A stretch of DNA of 64,000 bases from DRQF01 sp964559135 (GTDB taxonomy: Bacteria > Planctomycetota > GCA-002687715 > DRQF01): positions 42,232-106,231 of the forward strand of contig CAZLGG010000002.1 of assembly GCA_964559135.1 (NCBI GenBank), in the 5' to 3' direction. Below the pieces are notes generated by a model. That model was not told the origin of the DNA and ran no database searches. It worked only from the letters and a program-made list of their open reading frames with translations. This document shows, in pieces, positions 57,348 to 64,000 of this stretch; the first letter of the stretch is position 1, and the number at the start of each line of letters is the position of its first letter. A program made the position numbers and the translations under genes.

Positions 57348-58674
57348 TCGTCGTTATTGGAACCCCAAGTGGGAGTGCGCGCCCAAGGCCGATCTGCGCG
57401 CGCTCCAGTTGGAAAAGCTCCGTCGCAGTGTGGCTTGGGCCCTCGCGAAGAGCCCCTTTCATCGGAGGCTCTACGAGGAGGCTGGAGTCGGCGTCGACGA
57501 CTTGAAGACCCTCGACGATATCCGGCGTCTCCCCTTCATGACCCGAGAGGATTGGATGGCGAGCCAGGCCGAGAAGCCGTTCTTCGGCGACGTTCTCACC
57601 GCCCCGCGCGAAAACGCCATCCGCTATCACCTCACCAGCGGCACGTCCGGACGTCAGCCCCTGCGCGTGCTGGACAGCGGGAAGGACTGGCAGTGGATCT
57701 CGGAGTGCTGGGCCTACGGCTTTTGGGGATTCGGCGTTCGTCCAGACGATACCGTCTTCTTCGCCTTCAGTTACGGAAGTTTCATCGGGTTTTGGGGGGC
57801 TCACTATTGCTGCGAGAAGATCGGCGCCTTGACGATCCCCTCCGGCAACATGACCACCGAGAATCGCGTGCGGCAATTGGTCGAAATGGCGGCGACGACG
57901 GTCTGTGCGACGCCCACGTATGCGATTCGGCTGGCTTTGGAGGCGGAAAAACAGGGGCTGGATCTGCCCGGCTCGGCGGTGAACAAGTTGATCGTCTCGG
58001 GCGAGCCCGCGGGTTCGATTCCGGCCATGAAGCGGCTCCTCGAGGAGAAGTGGGGCGCCAAGTGCGCGGACACCGCCGGCATGACGGAGCTGGGGACGAT
58101 CATGATGTTCGAGTGCGCGGAGCAGCCGGGCGGCGCGCACATCATCGAGGATCATTTCATCGAGGAGGTCTTGGACCCGGAGACGGATGAACCCGTGCCC
58201 TACGGCGAGATGGGGGAGAGGGTGGTGACCTCCTTCGGGCGGGGGATGATCCCCGTGATTCGTTATCGCACGAAGGACCTCGTCGTGAAGGTGCCTCACG
58301 ATCACTGTACATGCGGCCGCACGTTCGACATCTACGAAGGCGGGATCCAAGGGCGCGTCGACGACATGCTCCTGATCCGGGGAACCAACGTCTACCCCCG
58401 GGCGGTCGAGGCCATCGTGAGGGAGTACAACGAGGTCGACGAATTCCAGATCGTGGCGTGGCGTCGCGAGGACGCCATCGACGAACTCACAGTCTTGGTG
58501 GAATTCATCGCCGGCTTTGCGGGCGATCGACGGAGCGCTCTCTCGACCCTTGCCGCGGATCTCAAGCGGAATCATGAGGGGCTGCGCATCAACGTCGAGG
58601 AGGCGCCGGAGGGCAGCCTTCCCAGATTCGAACTGAAAGCCAAGCGCCTCGTCGACCGGAGGAACCAAGGATGA
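57340..58674 (+). CDS. Phenylacetate-CoA ligase-like AMP-forming aryl-CoA ligase
   Basis: 444 residues, the length of PaaK. The adenylation motif YHLTSGTSGRQPL, the TAGMTELG motif and the C-terminal LLIRGTNVYPRAVEAIV are present. It activates an aromatic acid with ATP and CoA. With kynureninase and RidA next door, an aminobenzoate is a reasonable substrate guess, but phenylacetate or others are not excluded. Confidence 0.88.
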   Translation: MSDRRYWNPKWECAPKADLRALQLEKLRRSVAWALAKSPFHRRLYEEAGVGVDDLKTLDDIRRLPFMTREDWMASQAEKPFFGDVLTAPRENAIRYHLTSGTSGRQPLRVLDSGKDWQWISECWAYGFWGFGVRPDDTVFFAFSYGSFIGFWGAHYCCEKIGALTIPSGNMTTENRVRQLVEMAATTVCATPTYAIRLALEAEKQGLDLPGSAVNKLIVSGEPAGSIPAMKRLLEEKWGAKCADTAGMTELGTIMMFECAEQPGGAHIIEDHFIEEVLDPETDEPVPYGEMGERVVTSFGRGMIPVIRYRTKDLVVKVPHDHCTCGRTFDIYEGGIQGRVDDMLLIRGTNVYPRAVEAIVREYNEVDEFQIVAWRREDAIDELTVLVEFIAGFAGDRRSALSTLAADLKRNHEGLRINVEEAPEGSLPRFELKAKRLVDRRNQG

Positions 58675-58868
58675 GCGACAAACCCACCGATCTTCTGGGC
58701 CGGCCCGTGGACGAGCAGGAAGCGGAACTTCTCGATCTCTATGAGCGCATCAAGATCCTGGCGGACGATCCCAGTCTCGCCCCGTGCGTGGAGAAGAATC
58801 TTCGTTTCGCCGCCTGCGCCCTCGCCCAAGCCGCCACGGATCTCGGCCTCGCGTTCGAACAATTCTGA
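58671..58868 (+). CDS. Small acidic protein, operon tail
   Basis: 65 residues starting in a four-base ATGA overlap with the ligase. It is helical and acidic (LDLYERIKILADDPSLAPCVEKNLRF) with two Cys. No family was recognised. The overlap makes it a likely real gene and a partner of the ligase operon. Confidence 0.6.
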   Translation: MSDKPTDLLGRPVDEQEAELLDLYERIKILADDPSLAPCVEKNLRFAACALAQAATDLGLAFEQF

Positions 58869-58937
58869 CACGTCGAGGCGCGACGGCGACCCCTTCGCCG
58901 CCGCCTTGACACTCAGCGCTCGCGCGGCGCGGAATCG

Positions 58938-59255
58938 TCATCGCCGTCGGCGACGGGGATACTGCAACGTCGTCTCGGACTTCTTGCCCGCGCGCTCGAA
59001 GACCACCTCGCGCTGGACCGTCTTTCCGTCTCGAAGGAGACCAACGGTGCGGTCCGTCTGGTCCTCGGGCAACAGGATACGGGGAAACGCGGGGAGATCG
59101 TTCCATGAGATGCGGTAAGTGCCGGACGTGATCACGATGTCGTCCGTGCGGCCGTGGCTGGGGTAGAGGAGGCCCTTGGAACCGACGGATTCCAGGGCGG
59201 GTGCGAGGGACGAAAAGATGAATAGGACGGCGATGAGGATGACGGGGCGTTTCAT
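58938..59255 (-). CDS. Small secreted protein, uncharacterised
   Basis: 105 residues from the ATG at 59255 with GGAGG seven bases upstream. An N-terminal signal peptide (KRPVILIAVLFIFSSLAPA) precedes a short beta-rich region. It is unrelated to known families as far as can be seen. It may be cotranscribed with the genes at 59329-61551. Confidence 0.55.
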   Translation of the reverse strand: MKRPVILIAVLFIFSSLAPALESVGSKGLLYPSHGRTDDIVITSGTYRISWNDLPAFPRILLPEDQTDRTVGLLRDGKTVQREVVFERAGKKSETTLQYPRRRRR

Positions 59256-59328
59256 GGGGAGCCTCCAAGGGATCTGGATGTCCCACATGACGCCCGGGCG
59301 AAGCGTCTCTTGTCGCGCAGCTCCGGTT

Positions 59329-59736
59329 TCAGGGTAGGACGGCGGTGGCTTCGATCTCGAGGAGGACGCCTTCCTCGTAGAATCGAGAGATCTCGACGAG
59401 GGTCATGGCTGGATAGTGGTCGCCGAAATAGTACCGATAGATTTTTCCGATCTGTTTCCCTCGGGCGATGTAGTCGTCCTTGTCGGCCACGAAGATGGTC
59501 ATGCGGACGACGTCCTCCGTCGTGCCGCCGGCCTCCTTCAAGACGGTTTCGATGTTCTTGCAGACCTGCTCGAACTGTTGGGCGAGATCGCCCCGGCCCA
59601 CGACACGGGCCTTCTCGTCGAAAGCGACTTGGCCACCCAGCCAGAGAATGCGACCTCCTTCGCTGAGCATGGCATTCGAGTAGCCGACGGGCTTCTTCCA
59701 TTGACCGGGATTGATCGGACGATGCTTCAGGGTCAT
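59329..59736 (-). CDS. ridA: RidA/YjgF family deaminase
   Basis: 135 residues. Family features are ILWLGGQVAFDEKA, QQFEQVCKNIETVLKEAGGTTEDVVRMTIFV and the C-terminal LLEIEATAVLP. General RidA hydrolyses reactive enamines; some members are 2-aminomuconate deaminases in kynurenine catabolism. Its place after kynurenine formamidase and kynureninase favours that kind of role. The ATG overlaps the preceding stop. Confidence 0.88.
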   Translation of the reverse strand: MTLKHRPINPGQWKKPVGYSNAMLSEGGRILWLGGQVAFDEKARVVGRGDLAQQFEQVCKNIETVLKEAGGTTEDVVRMTIFVADKDDYIARGKQIGKIYRYYFGDHYPAMTLVEISRFYEEGVLLEIEATAVLP

Positions 59737-60374
59737 GACAGGGTCCTCAGCACGGCACGCACGGGGGCGGCGTCGCCGGCGATGAGTTTCAAAGGCAGGG
59801 CGATCAACTCGTACCGGCCCGGCGTGACGTGGGAAAGCTCCAGGTTTTCGATCCACCGGACGCCCGCTCGTGCGAGTAGGTGGTGGGCCTCGAGGGTCTT
59901 CGAGTCCATGGGGTCGACGCTGGGTGTGTCGAGACCGAAGAGAAGAATCTTCGCTTCGGAGAGGATGCGAGCTGCATCGACCCCCACGAAGCTGAAGTCG
60001 TCGCGCCAGGTCGTGGCCGTGCATGGGCGGCGGGTCTTGAAGAGAAGTCGACGTTCCTGCGTAAGATCGACGCCTTCGAGATCGCAGGCGTGGACCCCGT
60101 CCTCGGACTTCACTTCCACGACGCGACAAGGGCCGATGAAAGCGTGCAGGTCGAAAGTCTCGGTGGGGCGGCCGCCGTCGTCGAAATGAAACGGTGCATC
60201 CGAGTGGGTGCCGCAATGGACGCTCATGCGCACCGTAGAGACGTTGCAGGAGGCTCCGTCCGGAATGCGCATCACCCACTCCCGGGTGAAGGGCGTGTCG
60301 CCCGGCCAGACCACCGTGGATTCGGAGAGCCCCTGGGAGATGTCGATGAGCCGGCGCTCGTCAGTAGAGCTCAT
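59733..60374 (-). CDS. kynB: Cyclase/kynurenine formamidase family hydrolase
   Basis: 213 residues. The zinc-site motif HCGTHSDAPFHF matches the family HxGTHxDxPxHF. The N-terminal LIDISQGLSESTVVWPGD is also typical. KynB converts N-formylkynurenine to kynurenine. It overlaps the kynureninase by 14 bases and the RidA gene by four, so the three form an operon transcribed kynU-kynB-ridA. Confidence 0.8.
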   Translation of the reverse strand: MSSTDERRLIDISQGLSESTVVWPGDTPFTREWVMRIPDGASCNVSTVRMSVHCGTHSDAPFHFDDGGRPTETFDLHAFIGPCRVVEVKSEDGVHACDLEGVDLTQERRLLFKTRRPCTATTWRDDFSFVGVDAARILSEAKILLFGLDTPSVDPMDSKTLEAHHLLARAGVRWIENLELSHVTPGRYELIALPLKLIAGDAAPVRAVLRTLS

Positions 60375-61551
60375 GGCCGTGCCGCTCCCATGCGCCGGAG
60401 TCGAGGATGTCCTGGATCTCGTCCACGACGCGATCGCATTCGTCGAAGGTGGAGTAGAAGTGGGGTGAGACACGGATGCCCGCCTTGGGGCGCCAGTCGA
60501 CGATGACTTCGCGGGCGAGAAGCTCTGCCGTCACCTGTTTGGCGTTGGGAACGTTGAAGGCGACGGTGCCGCCGCGATGCTCGTGATCCATCGGGCAGGT
60601 GAGATCGAATCCCTTCTCGCGCGCCCGCTCCACGATGCGGTCGGTGAGAGCGAGAGAATTCCGACGGATGCGTTCGACGCCGATCTGGCGCACGATTCTG
60701 ACACCCGTCCGCGCCGCGTAGAGGGCCGGGATGTTCGGCGTCCCGCTCTCGAAATGCCGAGGCATGTCCGCGTAGTCGATCCTGCCGGGCACGAACTCGA
60801 AGGGGTGGCTGTGTGCGAACCACCCGGTGCAGGAGGGTTCGAGTTTCTTCTGGAGATCGGGACGCACGTAGAGGTAGCCCGCGCCGGGACCCCCGCAGAG
60901 CCACTTGACGGACCCGCCCACGCAGAAGTCCACGTCCCAACCCTCGAGATCCACGGGCACGCAGCCCGCCGACTGGTAGGTGTCGAGGACGACCATGGCG
61001 CCCACCGCGTGGGCCTTTTTCACGATGGCTTCTGCGTCCTGGATGTAGGCCGATCGGAAGAGGACGTGGGACACGGGCACGATGAGGGTTGTTTCGTCGA
61101 TCGCTTCGAGGAGGCGATCGAGGTCGACGCCGATGCCGTCCTCGGACGGGACCACTTCGATCTCGGCTCCGTGGCGCCGCTGTTCCTCGTAGATGTACAT
61201 GACCGACGGGAAATTCATTCCGGTGTACACGATCTTGTTGCGAGGCCCGGAGAAGTCGAGGGCGGAGCAGATGATCCACTGGGCGACGGCCACGTTTTGG
61301 CACATGGTGACGCTGCCGTGGGGAGCCCCGAGGACGTCGGCGTAGAGATCCGCGGTCTCGTAGACCATGTCCATCCAGCCCTCGTGCCATGCGCGCACGC
61401 CGCGCGTGTCCCATTCGTCACAAAACGTCTTCAGGGAATCGCGGACGCCACGAGGCATGGCGCCCAGGGAGTTCGAGATCATGTAGCAGGTGTTCTCGAG
61501 AATGGGGAATTCCTTCCTCCATGCGAGCAGCGATGCATCGGGAGTGGGCAC
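60361..61551 (-). CDS. kynU: Kynureninase-like PLP enzyme (aminotransferase class V fold)
   Basis: 396 residues from a GTG with GGAGG seven bases upstream; the frame is open to 61677. The PLP-Lys motif is GGSVKWLCGGPGAGYLYV, and GMNFPSVMY, SHVLFRSAYIQD and RGGTVAFNV fit kynureninases, as does the C-terminal GIRVSPHFYSTFDE. It cleaves kynurenine to anthranilate and alanine (or the 3-hydroxy form). Linkage to formamidase supports the call. Confidence 0.82.
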   Translation of the reverse strand: MPTPDASLLAWRKEFPILENTCYMISNSLGAMPRGVRDSLKTFCDEWDTRGVRAWHEGWMDMVYETADLYADVLGAPHGSVTMCQNVAVAQWIICSALDFSGPRNKIVYTGMNFPSVMYIYEEQRRHGAEIEVVPSEDGIGVDLDRLLEAIDETTLIVPVSHVLFRSAYIQDAEAIVKKAHAVGAMVVLDTYQSAGCVPVDLEGWDVDFCVGGSVKWLCGGPGAGYLYVRPDLQKKLEPSCTGWFAHSHPFEFVPGRIDYADMPRHFESGTPNIPALYAARTGVRIVRQIGVERIRRNSLALTDRIVERAREKGFDLTCPMDHEHRGGTVAFNVPNAKQVTAELLAREVIVDWRPKAGIRVSPHFYSTFDECDRVVDEIQDILDSGAWERHGHELY

Positions 61552-61654
61552 GGCGAGTCCTCCGGTGGTGAGTGCCCGACGATAGGACGGCCCGCCGACG
61601 ACGGCAAGCGGCTCCGCGTGGCGAATGGCCGGCCGCGAGTTGTCCTTGGGTTCG

Positions 61655-62203
61655 CTACGTACCCCACTCCGGCTCATGGGGCACGCCGAGGGCGTTGGCG
61701 ACCCGGTTGATGTAGTTGAAGTACCCCACGACTTGGGTCAGGTCCAGAATATCCGCGTCCTCGAGTCCTACGTCCCTGAGCGGCGCCAGGTCTTCGGCGC
61801 TCATGGCTCCCGGCGTGCGCGTGAGCTTCTCCGCGAACGTGCAGAGAGCGCGTTCGCGGGGTCCAAGGTCGGCCTTCTTCCAGTCGTCCTTCACCGCCTT
61901 CACCAAGTCTTCGTCACGGACCTCCAACTGGAGGTCGCCCCCGTGGGCTTCCGTTCAGTAGAAACAGTCGTTGGCGCGACTTACGACGACCGCAACGAGT
62001 TCCCGTTCCGCCCGACTGAGACCCGAGTCGCCGAACATCACGGTCTCGTAGAAACCCATGGAATAGGTGATCTGCCGCGGCTTCAGGCTCATGATCTTGA
62101 GAATGTTGAAGACCTTCCCGGCTCGCTTGCGCGCTGCGTCATAATGGGCCTTGATGGGACCTCGTGCCTGATCCTCGGCGACGACTTCAATCCACGGTTT
62201 CAT
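61655..62203 (-). CDS. AhpD-like (carboxymuconolactone decarboxylase fold) peroxidase-related protein with in-frame TGA read as selenocysteine
   Basis: The frame runs from ATG 62203 (GAGG eight bases upstream) to the stop near 61655, 182 residues, with one TGA at codon 83 (61957-61955). The context is SRANDCFY-TGA-TEAHGGDLQ, where homologues have CxYCxxAH. The TGA thus stands at the second, reactive Cys of the AhpD redox motif with its His four residues on. A 7-bp hairpin with loop AGUU follows (61936-61919). The rest of the protein on both sides is intact. This fits a selenoprotein; a C-to-A error is the alternative. Confidence 0.8.
61919..61957 (-). promoter_or_regulatory. Candidate bacterial SECIS element with its UGA codon
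   Basis: After the UGA (61957-61955) come 25 bases, then an AGUU loop closed by GACCUCC (61936-61930) and GGAGGUC (61925-61919), a perfect 7-bp stem. The distance, the small loop and a G within its first two bases agree with published bacterial SECIS models. Confidence 0.7.
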
Positions 62204-62290
62204 ACTGCATTCCTCGTTCATCTCGTCGGGGGGCGGATCGGGCGTTATCGTGTACGCATTGCACCCCTTGGACAATCCAGGATTCTTCTC

Positions 62291-63094
62291 ATGCGATCCA
62301 CCCGAATCATCATCGCGGGCCTTTCGGTAGTCTTTCTGGTTCTCTCTCCGATTTCGGCGCAGGACGGGCCAGGTGGGAAGGGGGGCCCCGAGACGAAGCC
62401 TCCCCAGGAGAAAAAGGAGGCGAAGCCGCTTTCTCAGGATCCGAAGGCCCTCGAAGCCTTCTCGGCCATGCTGGCCAAGGTCTACAAACCATGGACATCG
62501 GGGCTGGAGGCGGTCACCGCCGAGATCCATCTTACCCAGTCCATAGGCCCCAGGAAGATGGAGTTGGGACCGTTCAAACTCGAGTGGACCAAGGGTAAGG
62601 GGTACACGCTTCGCGATGCCGAGGGCAAACCCGTTCCCCAGTTGCCCGAGAAGAGCAATCGGGTCTATCAGCTCGTCCATGATCTCGTGGGTTACAACCC
62701 CAAGAAGCAACTCGGCGAGTATGGCTTCGAGATCACGAAGGAGGGGGCTGTGAGGGCCCTCACTCCTCCCGACGTTCCCGATCCTTCCCGGTTCATTCTC
62801 TTCGTCCCCGACAAGGTGGGACGGGTCGGCGTCCAGCGAGTCATGGGTAAAAACGGCAAGCCGCTTCTGGAGCGCACCTTCACCTACGCCGCCTTCGGCA
62901 AGACGTGGGTCGTCGAGAGCACGCGGACGCGTACACCCGGCATCACCTACATCACCCGGTACGAGCGCGCCGTGGACGGCAGCGGATTCCAATTCCCCAA
63001 GGAGATTCGCACCATCACCCCCAAGGGCGAAGTCCTCGTGAAATACACCGTGATCGAAACGAAGCCCAAGAAAGCGGCCGGCGCCAAGGATTGA
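62291..63094 (+). CDS. Secreted uncharacterised protein
   Basis: 267 residues with a signal peptide (MRSTRIIIAGLSVVFLVLSPISA). A Pro/Lys/Glu-rich linker (~24-50) is followed by a beta-rich domain (VYQLVHDLVGYNPKKQLGEYGF, RYERAVDGSGFQFPKEIRTITPKGE). It resembles outer-membrane lipoprotein-carrier-like or DUF-type periplasmic folds only loosely. Function unknown. The region between it and the Sec gene is 87 bases. Confidence 0.6.
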   Translation: MRSTRIIIAGLSVVFLVLSPISAQDGPGGKGGPETKPPQEKKEAKPLSQDPKALEAFSAMLAKVYKPWTSGLEAVTAEIHLTQSIGPRKMELGPFKLEWTKGKGYTLRDAEGKPVPQLPEKSNRVYQLVHDLVGYNPKKQLGEYGFEITKEGAVRALTPPDVPDPSRFILFVPDKVGRVGVQRVMGKNGKPLLERTFTYAAFGKTWVVESTRTRTPGITYITRYERAVDGSGFQFPKEIRTITPKGEVLVKYTVIETKPKKAAGAKD

Positions 63095-63100
63095 GGGCCC

Positions 63101-63128
63101 TTGCTCCCCGGCTCCGGCCGATTATCAT
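63101..63128 (+). promoter_or_regulatory. Promoter of the tRNA-Trp gene
   Basis: TTGCTC (63101-63106), 16 bases and TATCAT (63123-63128) lie 34 bases before the tRNA. The -10 matches five of six consensus bases. Confidence 0.5.
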
Positions 63129-63161
63129 GGTCCGCGTCGCCCCATTTCGGGGCGTCCCTCG

Positions 63162-63234
63162 ACGGGTATAGCTCAGTTGGTAGAGCAGCTGATTCCAAAT
63201 CAGCAGGTCGGGAGTTCGAGTCTCTCTGCCCGTG
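63162..63234 (+). tRNA. trnW: tRNA-Trp (anticodon CCA)
   Basis: The 73-base sequence folds into a full cloverleaf: acceptor ACGGGTA/TGCCCGT, D-arm GCTC/GAGC, anticodon stem GCTGA/TCAGC with loop TTCCAAA (anticodon CCA), and T-arm GGGAG/CTCTC with loop TTCGAGT. The 3' CCA is not encoded. Confidence 0.95.
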
Positions 63235-63259
63235 CTACGACACTCAGACCCCACAATCA

Positions 63260-63298
63260 GCGACTGCTCCGGAGTTTGGGGCCGTCGCCGTTTTTTTT
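63260..63298 (+). terminator. Possible terminator after tRNA-Trp
   Basis: A short stem (GCGAC/GTCGC) is followed by a run of eight T (63291-63298). The stem is weak, but the T-run is the only strong one downstream of the tRNA. Confidence 0.4.
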
Positions 63299-63427
63299 GC
63301 GCTCGTTCCTTGCCCAGGCATCGACTCACGATGCGAGCCTCGATCCAAAGTCGGACCCAGGCGGCCTCGCTCCGCTCGGTCTCGCCGGGCCGGTTCCAGG
63401 ACCCGAAGTCGTGAAGACGTGAAGTGA

Positions 63428-64000
63428 TCAAGGGGAGATGCCCCTGGCGGCGCGGCAGCCCATGAGGTTGTTGACCGACGCAGGAGCGCTACTGAAGCGG
63501 TTCGCAGAGCGAGCGGCGATGGCAGGGCTGCGGAAGCTGCCACCCCGGAGCACACGACGGCCCGAGCCGATATCCGCCTGCATCTGCAACCCATCACCGA
63601 CAGCGTGAGCACGATCATAGCGAGGAGCATACTCATCGAGACACCACTCCCAGACGTTGCCATGCATGTCAAAAAGACCAAAGGCATTGGCGCCAAGGCT
63701 CCCCACGGGAGCGGTGGGCGCATAACCGTCGTCGAGTCCTTTTTCGCAACGGCCCGCAGTTGCGCTGTGGGTTCCGGAAAGTCTGACCGCTCGATTCCGG
63801 AAAGTCTGAGGACGATTCCGGCCCGAGTTCGGGCCGGCCGCATCACGCGTCGCCCCCATGGTGAACGTCCCCCCAGGAAGCAAGACGAGAATGGCCCCCG
63901 TCTCGCCATCCATGGGCGGGAGCTTGCCCTGGGAATCCCGCTGAGGAATCGGATGCTCTGAGTCGTGAGAGGCCCAGTGAAGAAACTCCTCGAAGCCGGT
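63428..64000 (-). CDS. SUMF1/formylglycine-generating-enzyme-like domain protein, shortened, N-terminus beyond the window
   Basis: The frame is open to the window edge (191 codons seen). It opens with [16 protein letters not shown], typical for the start of a SUMF1 domain. It then jumps within ~45 residues to [31 protein letters not shown] and [21 protein letters not shown]. About 100 residues that normally lie between (DAFFLxKYEVT to RLPTEAEWE) are missing. At the junction a 14-base direct repeat (TCCGGAAAGTCTGA, twice within 63775-63810) is present. The last motif reads GCRAARG where GFRPARG is usual. It is probably a non-catalytic or decayed paralogue, often fused to kinases in such bacteria. 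Confidence 0.7.
   Translation of the reverse strand, partial: TGFEEFLHWASHDSEHPIPQRDSQGKLPPMDGETGAILVLLPGGTFTMGATRDAAGPNSGRNRPQTFRNRAVRLSGTHSATAGRCEKGLDDGYAPTAPVGSLGANAFGLFDMHGNVWEWCLDEYAPRYDRAHAVGDGLQMQADIGSGRRVLRGGSFRSPAIAARSANRFSSAPASVNNLMGCRAARGISP

Noticed and set aside
61655..61927. Separate 90-residue gene starting inside the AhpD-like gene
   Set aside because: It is the part after the in-frame TGA, in the same frame, and lacks the catalytic first half; a single selenoprotein gene explains it better.
61955..62992. 345-codon minus-strand frame as one gene
   Set aside because: Only its last 82 codons (from ATG 62203) belong to the AhpD-like protein. The upstream part is antisense to the secreted protein at 62291.

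Overview
The window is GC-rich bacterial chromosome from a draft or metagenome assembly, with two runs of N at 18822-18831 and 46225-46324. The gene repertoire suggests a free-living, respiring, heterotrophic environmental bacterium. It includes a secreted L-type lectin, a subtilase with PKD domains, membrane-anchored sulfatase-like proteins, a SUMF1-domain protein, a fused nuoCD and many two-domain fusions. Planctomycetota or another deep-branching Gram-negative phylum is plausible, but the sequence alone does not settle the lineage. No phage, insertion sequence or CRISPR array was seen.

Layout. 1-1343 is the 5' part of a secreted lectin/IPT protein (minus strand). 1493-9736 holds a membrane polyferredoxin-TPR protein and two very large membrane alkaline-phosphatase-superfamily proteins. 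9837-13618 is transketolase overlapping an RNase II/R-type nuclease. 13785-19575 holds an S9 peptidase, a CDP-alcohol phosphatidyltransferase, a lysine-rich DNA-binding protein and a ZIP/permease metal transporter broken by a gap. 19643-23249 is a three-subunit molybdenum hydroxylase whose FAD subunit carries an in-frame amber codon. 23465-37169 is a complete complex I operon (nuoA,B,CD,E-N). 37179-39256 holds small accessory genes, including an RHH/PIN toxin-antitoxin-like pair. 39351-42248 is a peroxide-stress module: PerR, rubrerythrin, an Fe-S oxidoreductase and a DUF3501 protein. 42374-47310 is a large secreted PKD protease. 47504-52399 holds a TIGR00300-type protein and an acyl-CoA gene group. 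52549-54355 holds a TPR protein, a degenerate HAD-like protein and a membrane protein. 54574-61551 combines acyl-CoA catabolism (plus strand) with kynureninase, formamidase and RidA (minus strand). 61655-62203 is an AhpD-like gene with an in-frame TGA. 62291 to the end holds a secreted protein, tRNA-Trp and a shortened SUMF1 protein.

The most striking point is the AhpD-like gene at 61655-62203. An in-frame TGA replaces the second cysteine of its CxxC redox motif. It is followed at a suitable distance by a perfect 7-bp hairpin with an AGUU loop. This is the expected pattern of a selenoprotein with a bacterial SECIS element. Other notable points are a dispersed GGAGTGACGACGTCC repeat family found after three genes, and a gene group that together suggests CoA-dependent breakdown of a kynurenine-derived aminobenzoate.
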